Shown here piece by piece: positions 9,486 to 18,778 of a stretch of DNA of 50,139 nt. Position 1 is the stretch's first letter, and every line of letters begins with the position of its first letter. This DNA is from Bacteroidota bacterium (lineage in GTDB: Bacteria > Bacteroidota > Ignavibacteria > Ignavibacteriales > Melioribacteraceae). The position numbers and the translations under genes were made by a program. The stretch spans positions 1 through 50,139 of the forward strand of contig JAHISP010000055.1 of NCBI GenBank assembly GCA_018818165.1, written 5' to 3'. The notes beneath the pieces were generated by a model. The model was not told the origin of the DNA and made no database searches. It saw nothing but the letters and a program-made list of their open reading frames with translations.

Positions 9486-10205
9486 TTATTCATTGATATG
9501 GACTAGAAAATATTCATTAGCAGTTTCGCCAACTGATTCGGCTTGTTTAATTGTCATATGAGTTGAATCATTCTCCGATTTTCCTCCCGCTTCAATTATA
9601 GCAAGATCACTTCCAGTAGTCATCTTTACTAAATTTTCACAATAAGCCGTATCACCACCATATACAATTGATTTGCCTTTATAAACAAATTTATATCCAA
9701 GTGCCGGTACTTTTTGTGATGTAGTTCCAAGAACTTCATCATCAAAATGTTCCACTTCAAACGGGTATATTTTTACATTCTTTCGGCTAAAAATTTTATT
9801 ATCTATTATTGCTTGTAGATTTATTTTATACGTTAAATCGTTTTTGTAAACATCCGCAAAAGCTTTTAAAACGGTTGAAATTTCAATGCTTCCAAGCGGA
9901 TAATGAATATTTAAAGCTGTTTTCTTTTTCATAACAAAAAGATATGTGAGTAATCCCCAAAGTCCTCCAATGTGGTCGTGATGACCATGACTAATAAAAA
10001 TATCAGAAATATTTAGAATTTCAGTTTTGGGAAAATTTTTATATAAATCTCTTAAGATACCGTCACCAGGATCAATTACGAAAATGGAATTATCGGTTGA
10101 AAGAACAATTCCGGTTGCAATATTTGGAATAGAGCAATAAATCTCTAAATACAAATCATCCTTTTGCCAAACCATTGGATATTTATTTGAAAATTTTTTC
10201 TTCAT
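9486..10205 (-). CDS. Metallo-beta-lactamase-fold hydrolase, RNase Z/arylsulfatase-like
   Basis: 239 residues of the MBL superfamily. Metal ligands visible: ISHGHHDHIGG (HxHxDH), a His at EVEHFDDE, the Asp of YGGDTAYCE, STHMT and the final His of LVHINE. The protein stops two residues after that His, shorter than typical RNase Z-like chains, which run on for another short helix. Lacks the long RNase Z exosite arm, so a small-molecule hydrolase is more likely than tRNA processing (inference). It begins 8 bp after the Fur-family gene and is surely co-transcribed with it. The substrate is unknown. ATG start preceded by an A/T-rich leader with AGGTAAA. Confidence 0.85.
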   Translation of the reverse strand: MKKKFSNKYPMVWQKDDLYLEIYCSIPNIATGIVLSTDNSIFVIDPGDGILRDLYKNFPKTEILNISDIFISHGHHDHIGGLWGLLTYLFVMKKKTALNIHYPLGSIEISTVLKAFADVYKNDLTYKINLQAIIDNKIFSRKNVKIYPFEVEHFDDEVLGTTSQKVPALGYKFVYKGKSIVYGGDTAYCENLVKMTTGSDLAIIEAGGKSENDSTHMTIKQAESVGETANEYFLVHINE

Positions 10206-10213
10206 ATTTACCT

Positions 10214-10648
10214 TTATTTGGAATGCTTATTACAAGTTCCAAAAATATTAAACTGGAATGAATCCGCTTTGAAATTATTCTTTAACACAATATTGTCAAC
10301 AATTTCAGACACTTTTGGATTGTTAAACTCAATAATACCACCACAAACTTTGCAAATTAAATGTCCATGGTTTTGTATGTTATAGGAAGATTCGTAAAAA
10401 GTTTTATTTTCACCAAAATTTCTTTTAGCTAATATTTCGCATTTAACTAATAATTCTAGTGTATTATAAACTGTGGCTCTCGATACATTAGACTTTCCAG
10501 TTTTCATTTCCACATAAAGATCATCTGCAGTAAAATGGTCACCGCTTTCTATTGCAAAATCAAGAACTTCGAAACGCTCTGGAGTTATTCTATGCTTGCC
10601 GTTTCTTAGAAAAACCTTAAATTTTTCGTGTGCTTTTTCTTTTTTCAT
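10214..10648 (-). CDS. Fur-family metal/peroxide-responsive repressor
   Basis: 144 residues with the family layout: winged helix (about 15-85; RITPERFEVLDF, HFTADDLYVEM, SRATVYNTLELL) and a dimerisation/metal domain with NHGHLICKVCGGIIEF. The first structural zinc pair CxxC is intact; at the C-terminus the usual second CxxC appears as CNKH, i.e. CxxH. Which member it is (Fur, Zur or PerR) cannot be decided from sequence by eye. The gene lies 98 bp after the prephenate dehydrogenase gene; a perfect Fur-type palindrome is in that gap. Downstream lie an MBL hydrolase and, past tRNA-Gln, a ZnuD-like receptor, which makes a zinc or peroxide role plausible. Confidence 0.9.
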   Translation of the reverse strand: MKKEKAHEKFKVFLRNGKHRITPERFEVLDFAIESGDHFTADDLYVEMKTGKSNVSRATVYNTLELLVKCEILAKRNFGENKTFYESSYNIQNHGHLICKVCGGIIEFNNPKVSEIVDNIVLKNNFKADSFQFNIFGTCNKHSK

Positions 10649-10726
10649 ATTTATCGTAAATCTTTCTAGTTCTTGTAAATAACTTATTCAAATATATGTA
10701 ATTTTCTTTTCGGGCTACTTTTTTTC

Positions 10727-10749
10727 TAATTATAAATCATTTATAATTA
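10727..10749. promoter_or_regulatory. Perfect Fur-family-type palindrome upstream of the fur-like gene
   Basis: Arms TAATTATAAA and TTTATAATTA flank TCA. Its core TATAAAT-C-ATTTATA has the 7-1-7 symmetry known for Fur/PerR/Zur operators. It is centred about 90 bp upstream of the regulator start and overlaps the stop codon of the upstream tyrA-like gene. A role in autoregulation is inferred. Confidence 0.5.
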
Positions 10750-11826
10750 TGCCGTTTCAAATCCAATATTCTTTAATATAATAGAGGCTTTTTCAACCAC
10801 TTCTGAAGATTCAAATGAAAGTCTAAAAGTTCCGCCAGAACCTTCGCGAATTTTTAATAATTCCATATCTTTGATGTTAATGCTAGCATTAAAAAGAGCT
10901 GTTGATATTTTACTTATTGCACCAGGTTCATCAGTTACAAAAACAAATAAATCAAATAAAGGATGTAAAAACCCTTTTGTTTGTTGTGGAACTTCATCCC
11001 TATGAATGCGAGCATTTTCAAAATAAGCTTCAATTGCCTTATAATTATCATTGTTAATTTGCTTACTTAATAATGATAAATCGTAAGAAAATTTATCAAG
11101 AGCAGTTAAAATATGGTTTTTGTTGTTCGCAATAATAGATTCCCATATTTTAAAATCGCTGGAAGCAATTCTTGTCATATCTCGGAAACCACCGGCTGCC
11201 AAATCGAGAAAATTGTATGAATCAGTTTTAAGAGAAGCGGCATTTACCAAAGCAACAGAAACAAGTTGAGGAAGATGACTAACGCTTGCGGCAATAATAT
11301 CGTGTTGCTGGGCTGGAATGTGTAAAATATTAGATCCAAAAGATGTTATAATTTTCTGCAAATCAGCAAAAAGTGGATTGTCATTTTCATTTTCTGTTAA
11401 AATATAAACCGAATTTTCAAAGAGTAATGAATCAGAATTATCAAATCCACCTTTTTCTTTTCCTGTCATTGGATGTCCGCCAATGTATATTCCATTACTT
11501 TTTATTTTATCCCATTTTTCTTTGAACACATTTTTGACGCTGCAAACATCAGTAAGAATTGTGTCCTTACTAAGTTTTGGAGCAATATTATCAAATACTT
11601 CTAACGATTTTGCAACTGGCAAACAAAGAAAAATTAAATCGGAATTTAAAGAATCTTGATAGGAATTTAATTTTGAATGAATAATATTTTCATCAAAGGC
11701 TTTGGATAAAACTTCTGGTTTATCAAATGCAGAAATTACAAAATCAAATTTAGATTTTTGTAATGCTTTTGCAATTGAACCTCCAATTAAGCCTAATCCA
11801 ATTATAGAAATATTTTTGACTCTCAA
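10747..11826 (-). CDS. tyrA: Prephenate dehydrogenase with ACT domain
   Basis: Oxidises prephenate to 4-hydroxyphenylpyruvate with NAD(P) in tyrosine synthesis. 359 residues: Rossmann motif IIGLGLIGGSIAKAL at the N-terminus, GGHPMTGKEKGG around residue 117 (catalytic His region), the helical dimer domain, and a C-terminal ACT domain (about 285-355; FVFVTDEPGAISKI) expected to give feedback control by tyrosine. The start is TTG at 11826 with a GGAG site 8 nt upstream. It follows the DAHP synthase gene by 70 bp, so the two probably form an aromatic amino-acid operon. Confidence 0.95.
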   Translation of the reverse strand: MRVKNISIIGLGLIGGSIAKALQKSKFDFVISAFDKPEVLSKAFDENIIHSKLNSYQDSLNSDLIFLCLPVAKSLEVFDNIAPKLSKDTILTDVCSVKNVFKEKWDKIKSNGIYIGGHPMTGKEKGGFDNSDSLLFENSVYILTENENDNPLFADLQKIITSFGSNILHIPAQQHDIIAASVSHLPQLVSVALVNAASLKTDSYNFLDLAAGGFRDMTRIASSDFKIWESIIANNKNHILTALDKFSYDLSLLSKQINNDNYKAIEAYFENARIHRDEVPQQTKGFLHPLFDLFVFVTDEPGAISKISTALFNASINIKDMELLKIREGSGGTFRLSFESSEVVEKASIILKNIGFETA

Positions 11827-11896
11827 AATAACTCCAATTGTTTATCCTTATTACAAATGAATCGTAGAGGTCGCATACAATACGACCTCTACAAAA

Positions 11897-12910
11897 TTAA
11901 AGAGTTCTTCCTATTGCATGAGCAATTACTTTTAATTCTTGAACTAAACTTAAATAATCCACTGGTAGAAGTGCCTGTGGTCCATCTGAAAGCGCTTCTT
12001 CTGGTTTATCATGTATTTCTATCATTAATGAATCTGCGCCAGCAGCAACAGCTGCACGTGCCATAGGAGCAACTTGCTTTCTATATCCGGTTGCGTGTGA
12101 AGGATCCGCGACAACTGGCAAATGGCTTCTTTCGTGAACTACAGGAATTGCAGATAAATCAAAAGTATTTCTTGTATAAGTTTCAAAAGTTCTAATTCCT
12201 CTTTCACAAAGCATAACTTCTGAGTTTCCATTAGCCAAAATATACTCAGCCGACATAAGCCAATCCTCTATTGTAGCAGCTAAACCCCGCTTTAACATAA
12301 CTGGAGTTTTAGTATCACCAAGCTCTTTAAGCAAACCAAAATTCTGCATATTTCTAGCACCTACTTGAAAAATATCTGTAAATGGCTCAATTATTTCAAT
12401 TTGACTGATTTGCATAACTTCTGTAACCATTAGCAAACCATATTCATCAGCAGCAGCTCGCATAATTTTTAATCCTTCTAATCCCATTCCTTGAAAAGAA
12501 TAAGGTGAAGTGCGTGGTTTAAAAGCACCACCACGAAGAACTTTTGAGCCAGATTCTGCAACAACTTTTGCCAACCTAAATATTTGATCTTCGCTTTCTA
12601 TAGAACAAGGTCCAGCCATTAAAATTATCTCATTTGAGCCAATTTCAACATTCCCAATTTTTATAATAGTATCATCTTCTTTGAAATTTCTACTTGCCAT
12701 TTTGTATGGAGCGGTTACTCTATAAACATCGGTAACGCCATCAAGGATTTTTATTTTTCTTATATCAAACCCAGGATTTACACCAATTGCACCAAGAATT
12801 GTTTTAGCTTCACCTCTTGATTCGTGCACTTGAAAGCCATAATCTTCAAGGTGCTTTTTTATGTCAGCTATTTGTAATTCTGTTGCATTATTTTTTAATA
12901 TTACTACCAC
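11897..12910 (-). CDS. aroF: 3-deoxy-7-phosphoheptulonate (DAHP) synthase, type I-beta with regulatory FL domain
   Basis: First step of the shikimate pathway: phosphoenolpyruvate plus erythrose 4-phosphate. 337 residues with a ferredoxin-like N-terminal domain (about 1-70; binds tyrosine/phenylalanine for feedback in the Thermotoga type), then a TIM barrel carrying MAGPCSIES, LRGGAFKPRTSPYSFQG, VMLKRGL, MLCERGIR and VADPSHATGYR, all substrate or metal-site signatures. GTG start at 12910. Upstream is a 166-bp spacer with a tandem repeat; downstream is prephenate dehydrogenase. Confidence 0.95.
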   Translation of the reverse strand: MVVILKNNATELQIADIKKHLEDYGFQVHESRGEAKTILGAIGVNPGFDIRKIKILDGVTDVYRVTAPYKMASRNFKEDDTIIKIGNVEIGSNEIILMAGPCSIESEDQIFRLAKVVAESGSKVLRGGAFKPRTSPYSFQGMGLEGLKIMRAAADEYGLLMVTEVMQISQIEIIEPFTDIFQVGARNMQNFGLLKELGDTKTPVMLKRGLAATIEDWLMSAEYILANGNSEVMLCERGIRTFETYTRNTFDLSAIPVVHERSHLPVVADPSHATGYRKQVAPMARAAVAAGADSLMIEIHDKPEEALSDGPQALLPVDYLSLVQELKVIAHAIGRTL

Positions 12911-13016
12911 TTTATTTACCTATATTTTTTAATTTATAATTTTATTTAATTACGTCTCTCTCTTCAAAGAGAGTTGTTAAAATTGATTGTTACATTGTTT
13001 AATTGCTAAATTGTTA

Positions 13017-13056
13017 AAAACAATAAAACAATAAAACAATAAAACAATAAAACAAT
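13017..13056. repeat. Five tandem copies of an 8-bp unit (AAAACAAT)
   Basis: Five exact head-to-tail copies of AAAACAAT lie in the spacer between the DUF1684 gene and the DAHP synthase gene. The flanks repeat related words (TTGTTA, ATTGTTT). Could change length by slippage. Confidence 0.9.
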
Positions 13057-13076
13057 GTAGCAATTAACAATCTTTT

Positions 13077-13715
13077 CTATTCATGAAATTTTTTCTCGCC
13101 TGCTTCAATAGCAATGTCGAGGTAATCTTCTTTTGTTGGAATTGCACAAGAATATTCTGAACTATACGCACAGTATGGATTATAAGCAAAATTAAAATCA
13201 ATAGTATAAATAAATTCTGGATTTTCATTTAGCTCAAAGTTTAAATATCTTCCAACTCCATATGTTTCTTCGTTTGTTGTTTTATCAGTGAACCAAATGC
13301 TGTAATATTTAGTTACACCATCTTTTGCTAATGTTTCGTATAATTTTAAATCCAATTTGTGCTTTTCGTTTTGCAATTTTAGAACACCAAAACGAACAGA
13401 TTTCCTTTCTTCGCCTTTAGTTCCAAAGACTTTTACTGTATCTTTAATTTCGTTTTCAACTAATTTGCCAGTAAAAATAAAATCAAAATTCGCATCAAAA
13501 TAATTTAATGAATGAAATTCAACTTTACTTTTATAATTAAAAGGGGAGTAGGAACTATCACGGAATTCAATATCATTTTTAGCTCTGTATTCTTCCAATT
13601 CTTTGATGTATTTTTTTTGTTCTTCAGTATGATTTCCACCACTAATAATCCAAAAAACAATAGCGAATATTGGAATTAACATTAGAGGGAAAATTTTATG
13701 TTTTTTCTTATCCAT
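13077..13715 (-). CDS. DUF1684 family protein
   Basis: About 212 residues: an N-terminal hydrophobic anchor (about 7-24; FPLMLIPIFAIVFWII), a short linker, then the DUF1684 core. Family signatures are a GVGRYLNFEL segment and the C-terminal block DFNFAYNPYCAYSSEYSC, IPTKED and EAGEKKF, which is the best conserved part of this family. The function of the family is not known. ATG at 13715 is chosen because it has an AAGGA site 10 nt upstream and overlaps the mutS stop by 8 bp, so it is coupled to mutS. Probably a lipid-anchored or membrane-tethered periplasmic protein (inference). Confidence 0.88.
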   Translation of the reverse strand: MDKKKHKIFPLMLIPIFAIVFWIISGGNHTEEQKKYIKELEEYRAKNDIEFRDSSYSPFNYKSKVEFHSLNYFDANFDFIFTGKLVENEIKDTVKVFGTKGEERKSVRFGVLKLQNEKHKLDLKLYETLAKDGVTKYYSIWFTDKTTNEETYGVGRYLNFELNENPEFIYTIDFNFAYNPYCAYSSEYSCAIPTKEDYLDIAIEAGEKKFHE

Positions 13716-16329
13716 TAAATTTGTCCTTATCAATTTTACTTTTTAGTGAATTCAATTTATTCAGTGCTTCCATTGGAGTAATTTCATTTATTGATAAATC
13801 AGAAATTTCTTTTCTAATTTCGTCATCCTTTAATTCAAATAGTGAAAACTGCTTATCGTCTTTAGCTTTGTTTTTTTCTAACTTAGCTTTTTTAAGTTCG
13901 TAAGGAGTTAGTTCTTTTCCCTCAAGATTAATAAGAATTTCTTTTGCTCTGTTAATTACAAATAGTGGAAGTCCAGCCATTTGTGCAACTTGAATACCAT
14001 AACTATGGTCAGCACCGCCTTGTGTAACTTTGTGAAGAAAAATTACTTTATCGCCATATTCACGAACATCAACTTTGTAATTTTTGATTCGTGTAAATAA
14101 TTCAGCCATTTCATTTAGTTCGTGATAATGAGTTGCAAAAAGTGTTTTTGCCGCCACATTAGGATTTTCGTGCAGATATTCTGTAATAGACCATGCAATT
14201 GAAATCCCATCAAAAGTGCTTGTTCCACGACCAATTTCATCAAATAAAATTAGGCTTTTGCTTGTGGCGTTATTCAAAATATTTGCAGCTTCTTGCATTT
14301 CAACAAGAAATGTAGATTCACCAGCGGTAATATTATCACTTGCACCAACGCGCGTGTATATTCTGTCAACTAATCCAAGTGTTGCACTTTCAACTGGAAT
14401 AAATGAACCAATTTGTGAAAGCAAAACTAATAATCCAATTTGACGGAGATAAACTGATTTTCCAGCCATGTTTGGTCCAGTTAACACAATTATTTGAGTT
14501 TCATCATTTGAAAGATGGCAATCATTTGGTGTAAATTTATTCCCGTGCGATAAAATCTGCTCAACAACTGGATGTCGTCCATTTACGATATTAATATTAT
14601 CTAACTCATTTACAATTGGTTTTACATAATTATACTCATCCGCACATTGAGCAAACGAAAGATATGTATCGAGCATAGCAATCAGTTTTGCATTTTCTTG
14701 AATTGCCTCTGTTTCGGCAGCAACATAATTTCTAATTTCGTTAAATAGATTATACTCTAGGTCAGAAATATTCTCTTCCGCATTTAAAATTTTGTCTTCA
14801 TAAACTTTAAGCTCGGGAGTAATGTAACGCTCGCTACTAACAAGAGTTTGCTTGCGGATATAATTTTCTGGAATTTTATTTTTATGTGTGTTGCTAATTT
14901 CAATGTAATATCCAAAAACTCTGTTAAAGCTAATTTTAAGTGATGGAATATTGCTTCGCTCACGTTCCACCTTTTGCAGATTGGCAATCCATGTTTTTGC
15001 GTTGGATGAAATATCACGAATTTCATCAAGCTCTGGGCTGTAGCCTTTCCGAATTATTCCACCATCAGTAATTGAAAGCGGGGGATTATCAGAAATTGAT
15101 AGCTCCAATTTCTCAACAATATTGTCTAAATCATTTAATCGTTTATTGATTGTCTGAATATTGCTTGATTCAGCCTGATCGAGCAATTGTTTAAGTAAAG
15201 GAATTTTCTTTAACGAAGTTTTAAGATTTACTAACTCACGTGGATTTGCTCTGCCTGTGCAGACTTTTGAAATCAGCCGCTCAATATCACCAATTTCTTT
15301 TAATTCGTTTTTAAGATTTTCTCTTAGTTTTTTACTATTTACAAATTCTTCAATACTTTCTTGCCTTTCCAAAATTGGTTTCAATTTTCGTAAAGGTGCG
15401 TTAATCCACTTCTTTAAAAGTCTTGCTCCCATTGCGGTTTCGGTTTTATCAAGTATTGAAATTAGCGAACCTTCACGTTTTCCATCCTGCATTGTAAAAG
15501 AAATTTCAAGATTTCTTCGTGTTGATGCATCAAGCATCATATAATCGGATGGATTGTAAAGCGATATTTTATTTAAATGATCAAGCTTTCCTTTTTGAGT
15601 TTCTTTAAGATAATTTAGAACAGCACCAGCAGCTATTTTCCCAGAATTAAGTGTTTCAATTCCAAAACCTTTTAACGTTTTTGTTTTGAACTGTTCTAAT
15701 AAAATATCATTTGCATAATCAAAATCAAAAATCCATTCATCAACTTTTGTTATACGCACTGGTAGATTCTGTGCTTCAATTATTGGTTCAAGAATTCCTT
15801 TTTGTTCTTTGGAAATAAGAATTTCTGCTGCGTTTATATGATGAATTTGTTCTTCTAAAAACGATTGATGAACTTCATAAGCATAGAACTCACCAGTAGA
15901 AATATCCGAAAATGAAATTCCTACATTTTCATTTTGTAAAAATATGGATGCTAAATAATTGTTGTTTTTATGATCGAGCAGTTTTTCCGAGAACGCAACA
16001 CCTGGAGTTATTACTTCAACAACTTCTCGTTTTACAATGCCTTTTGCGAACTTAGGATTTTCAACTTGCTCGCAAACTGCAACTCTAAATCCAGCACGGA
16101 CTAACTTTGGTAGGTAAGTATCAATTGCGTGATGCGGAAATCCTGCAAGTGCAACATGAGTTGCTTTGCCATTTGCCCGTTTAGTTAAAGTTATTCCTAA
16201 AACTTTGGATGCAGTTTTTGCATCTTCAGCAAAAGTTTCAAAGAAATCGCCAACTCGAAATAATAAAATTGTATCTGGGTTTTCTTCTTTAATCTTGTAA
16301 AATTGTGTCATTAATGGTGTTTCAGCCAT
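13708..16329 (-). CDS. mutS: DNA mismatch repair protein MutS
   Basis: Recognises mismatches and starts repair with MutL. 873 residues, usual full length. N-terminal mismatch-binding domain with the Phe-x-Glu motif in GDFFETF, a connector, lever and clamp domains, and a C-terminal ABC-type ATPase with Walker A TGPNMAGKSVYLRQ, the signature region ESTFLVEM, Walker B LILFDEIGRGTSTFDG and the His switch ATHYHEL. The ATG at 16329 has GGAAA upstream. A 391-bp gap separates it from the divergent proline dehydrogenase gene. Confidence 0.98.
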   Translation of the reverse strand: MAETPLMTQFYKIKEENPDTILLFRVGDFFETFAEDAKTASKVLGITLTKRANGKATHVALAGFPHHAIDTYLPKLVRAGFRVAVCEQVENPKFAKGIVKREVVEVITPGVAFSEKLLDHKNNNYLASIFLQNENVGISFSDISTGEFYAYEVHQSFLEEQIHHINAAEILISKEQKGILEPIIEAQNLPVRITKVDEWIFDFDYANDILLEQFKTKTLKGFGIETLNSGKIAAGAVLNYLKETQKGKLDHLNKISLYNPSDYMMLDASTRRNLEISFTMQDGKREGSLISILDKTETAMGARLLKKWINAPLRKLKPILERQESIEEFVNSKKLRENLKNELKEIGDIERLISKVCTGRANPRELVNLKTSLKKIPLLKQLLDQAESSNIQTINKRLNDLDNIVEKLELSISDNPPLSITDGGIIRKGYSPELDEIRDISSNAKTWIANLQKVERERSNIPSLKISFNRVFGYYIEISNTHKNKIPENYIRKQTLVSSERYITPELKVYEDKILNAEENISDLEYNLFNEIRNYVAAETEAIQENAKLIAMLDTYLSFAQCADEYNYVKPIVNELDNINIVNGRHPVVEQILSHGNKFTPNDCHLSNDETQIIVLTGPNMAGKSVYLRQIGLLVLLSQIGSFIPVESATLGLVDRIYTRVGASDNITAGESTFLVEMQEAANILNNATSKSLILFDEIGRGTSTFDGISIAWSITEYLHENPNVAAKTLFATHYHELNEMAELFTRIKNYKVDVREYGDKVIFLHKVTQGGADHSYGIQVAQMAGLPLFVINRAKEILINLEGKELTPYELKKAKLEKNKAKDDKQFSLFELKDDEIRKEISDLSINEITPMEALNKLNSLKSKIDKDKFNG

Positions 16330-16720
16330 TTATATTTCCAACAATCCAATAAATTTAGGAATAATTATTTAACTTGAAAATATACTCTTATGATGAGCTA
16401 AATTCAATGGATAAAAAATCTTATTTTTTTTGTTTGTATGATTATTACTTATTTTCAAATAAAATAGAGAAACAGAAAAAAGACTTTAGTTTTTATTTCC
16501 ATCCTAAAAGTTTACAATCGAAATCAATTGAGCAATAAAATTGTTTTGAAACACATTAACATAATTTAGTACATATTTTGATTAATTCAGTCTATTTCAT
16601 GTAGTTATATTGGCAAATTACAAAAGAAGAGATTAAAATATTTTTATAATAGTATTATAATCTTGCATAATTATTTAAGTGAAACTAAATTTGATTATTG
16701 AAAAATAATTTGGTGAAAAC
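16330..16720. other. 391-bp intergenic region between divergent genes
   Basis: Very AT-rich. It must hold the promoters of mutS and of the proline dehydrogenase gene. I see no open frame with a convincing start, no RNA gene and no strong palindrome. Confidence 0.7.
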
Positions 16721-17626
16721 TTGAACCCACTACACAATTTAATCGTACAAACAGTAAAAATACTGCCAAAATCACTTATTTATCTATTTGCAAAAAAATA
16801 TATTGCAGGTAAAACACTTTCTGAAGGTGTTGCAGCGGCAAAGAAATTGAATTCCAGAGGAATTTTAGCTACTATGGATGTTCTTGGTGAATCCGTTAGT
16901 AAAAAAGAAGATGCTATCAATTTTGTAAATGAATTTTTGGAACTTCTAGATACCATTGAGCATGAAAAAATAAATGCGAACATATCTACAAAACCAACTC
17001 AGTTTGGATTAAATATTGATTTTGATTTCTGTTATGAACAATATGAAAAAATAATTGAGCGTGCAAAAAAATATAATAACTTTGTCCGTATTGATATGGA
17101 GGATTCTTCCACAACTGATAGCATAATTAAGCTTTATACAAAATTATATGAAAAATATCCTCAAAATGTTGGTATAGTTGTGCAAGCATATTTACATCGT
17201 ACTCTGGAAGATGTGCGAGATATGGATAAAATTGGAACAAACTACCGTCTTTGCAAAGGTATTTATATTGAGCCAAAGGAGATTGCTTACAAAGGAAAAG
17301 ATGAAGTACGCAATAACTTTATTGATACCCTTAACCAAATGTTTGATGATGGATGCTATGTTGGAATAGCCACACACGATAAGCCAATTGTTGATAAAGC
17401 TTATGAAATAATAAAAAAACGTAATCTTTCAAAAGATAAATATGAATTTCAAATGCTTTTTGGTGTTACAGAAAATCTGCGCCAGCAAATTTTGGAAAGT
17501 GGTCACACAATGAGAGTTTATGTCCCTTTTGGAAATCAGTGGTATTTTTATGCTACGCGTCGTTTACAAGAAAATCCACAAGTAGCATGGACTATTTTCA
17601 AAAGCTTTTTACCGTTTACAGATTAA
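16721..17626 (+). CDS. Proline dehydrogenase (monofunctional)
   Basis: FAD enzyme oxidising proline to pyrroline-5-carboxylate and passing electrons to the membrane quinone pool. 301 residues, the length of the monofunctional Bacillus/Thermus-type enzymes. TIM-barrel signatures: RIDMEDSS, VVQAYLHRT, YRLCKGIYIEPKEIAYK, IATHDKPIV, FQMLFGV, and the proline-binding helix with YATRRLQENP (paired Arg). The start is TTG at 16721: the GTG 8 bp upstream is in another frame and closes at once. Upstream is the 391-bp spacer; tsaD follows 12 bp downstream. No P5C dehydrogenase is nearby. Confidence 0.92.
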   Translation: MNPLHNLIVQTVKILPKSLIYLFAKKYIAGKTLSEGVAAAKKLNSRGILATMDVLGESVSKKEDAINFVNEFLELLDTIEHEKINANISTKPTQFGLNIDFDFCYEQYEKIIERAKKYNNFVRIDMEDSSTTDSIIKLYTKLYEKYPQNVGIVVQAYLHRTLEDVRDMDKIGTNYRLCKGIYIEPKEIAYKGKDEVRNNFIDTLNQMFDDGCYVGIATHDKPIVDKAYEIIKKRNLSKDKYEFQMLFGVTENLRQQILESGHTMRVYVPFGNQWYFYATRRLQENPQVAWTIFKSFLPFTD

Positions 17627-17638
17627 TTTAAGGACTTA

Positions 17639-18664
17639 ATGACTGTTCTAGGCCTCGAATCTTCGTGTGATGAAACTTCTGTTTCAATTATCAGAGATGA
17701 TAAGATATTAGCAAATTTAATTTCTTCGCAACATTTTCACTTGAAATATGGTGGAGTGGTACCTGAGCTATCTAGCAGAGCCCATTTGCAAATGATTACT
17801 CCATTATTTAAAGAAGCATTGATTAAAGCTAAAATACCAAAAGAGGAAATTGATGTTGTTTCTGCAACTGCAGGTCCTGGTTTAATTGGCGCACTGCTTG
17901 TTGGTCTAAATTTTGGAAAGGCACTTTCATATTCATTAAATAAACCTTTTGTTGCAGTTAATCATATTGAAGGACATATATTTTCCGGTTTTTTGATGAA
18001 AGATAAACCTGAATTTCCAATATTAACACTCGTTGTTTCTGGGGGTCACACACTTTTATTATTGGTTAAAGATGATTTAAATATTGTAAAGCTTGGAACA
18101 ACCATTGACGATGCGGCAGGAGAGGCTTTTGATAAAGTTGCAAAAATGATTGGTCTTGGTTATCCTGGTGGTCCTAAAGTTCAGGAATATGCTCAAAAAG
18201 GAAATGCAAATGCAATTAAATTTCCTATTGCTAACTTAAAAGGGGATTACGATTATTCTTTTAGCGGATTAAAAACATCTGTTCTGCGCTATGTTCAAAA
18301 GGAGTATGTTAATTCAGAAAATATTCCAGAAAATGATAAGTCAGATATAGCGGCATCATTTCAGAATGCGGTTGTAAAAGCGTTAAGTCAAAATGTTGAA
18401 AAAGCTATTATCCAATATAATGTTAAAACACTTTCATTAGTTGGTGGAGTTGCGGCAAATATGGCAATAAGAGAAAAAATATCTGAACTAGCTTGGAAGT
18501 ACAATAAAAAACTAGTAATTCCCGATATAGAATTTTGTGGAGATAATGCAGCTATGATTGCTTATCGCGCAAGTAAACTTTTTGAAAATAATATAGTATC
18601 AGGTTTAACTGCAAATGCATTTCCTTCGTTACCAAAAGATGCATTTCAATCTATCGAAATTTAA
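17639..18664 (+). CDS. tsaD: tRNA N6-threonylcarbamoyladenosine transferase TsaD
   Basis: Transfers threonylcarbamoyl to A37 of ANN-decoding tRNAs with TsaB/TsaE. 341 residues, with the ASKHA fold start GLESSCDETSVSI, metal ligands in VNHIEGHIFSG (HxxxH), VVSGGHTLL, GEAFDKVAKMIGLGYPGGP, SFSGLKTSV and the Asp in FCGDNAAMIAY. ATG start with an AAGGA site. Probably co-transcribed with the proline dehydrogenase gene. No tsaB or tsaE in view. Confidence 0.97.
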   Translation: MTVLGLESSCDETSVSIIRDDKILANLISSQHFHLKYGGVVPELSSRAHLQMITPLFKEALIKAKIPKEEIDVVSATAGPGLIGALLVGLNFGKALSYSLNKPFVAVNHIEGHIFSGFLMKDKPEFPILTLVVSGGHTLLLLVKDDLNIVKLGTTIDDAAGEAFDKVAKMIGLGYPGGPKVQEYAQKGNANAIKFPIANLKGDYDYSFSGLKTSVLRYVQKEYVNSENIPENDKSDIAASFQNAVVKALSQNVEKAIIQYNVKTLSLVGGVAANMAIREKISELAWKYNKKLVIPDIEFCGDNAAMIAYRASKLFENNIVSGLTANAFPSLPKDAFQSIEI

Positions 18665-18778
18665 TAAGTTAAAAATGTTTGAAATAATATTTCATAAAAT
18701 GTAAAAAATTATATTTATTTGTTTAATTATTCTTTTATATTAATAAATAACTAAATCATTTATTCTTGAGTTTTCTAA

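Noticed and set aside
9473-9490. AT-rich partial palindrome AATAAT-CATAAT-ATTATT upstream of tRNA-Gln as a second Fur box
   Set aside because: The symmetry is imperfect in the middle and it overlaps the end of the MBL gene; such words are frequent in DNA this AT-rich.
9284-9496. Plus-strand open frame across tRNA-Gln
   Set aside because: It runs antisense through the tRNA and the small protein start; no ribosome-binding site and no family likeness.
13017-13056. Tandem repeat as a CRISPR-like array
   Set aside because: Units are 8 bp, adjacent, and without spacers.
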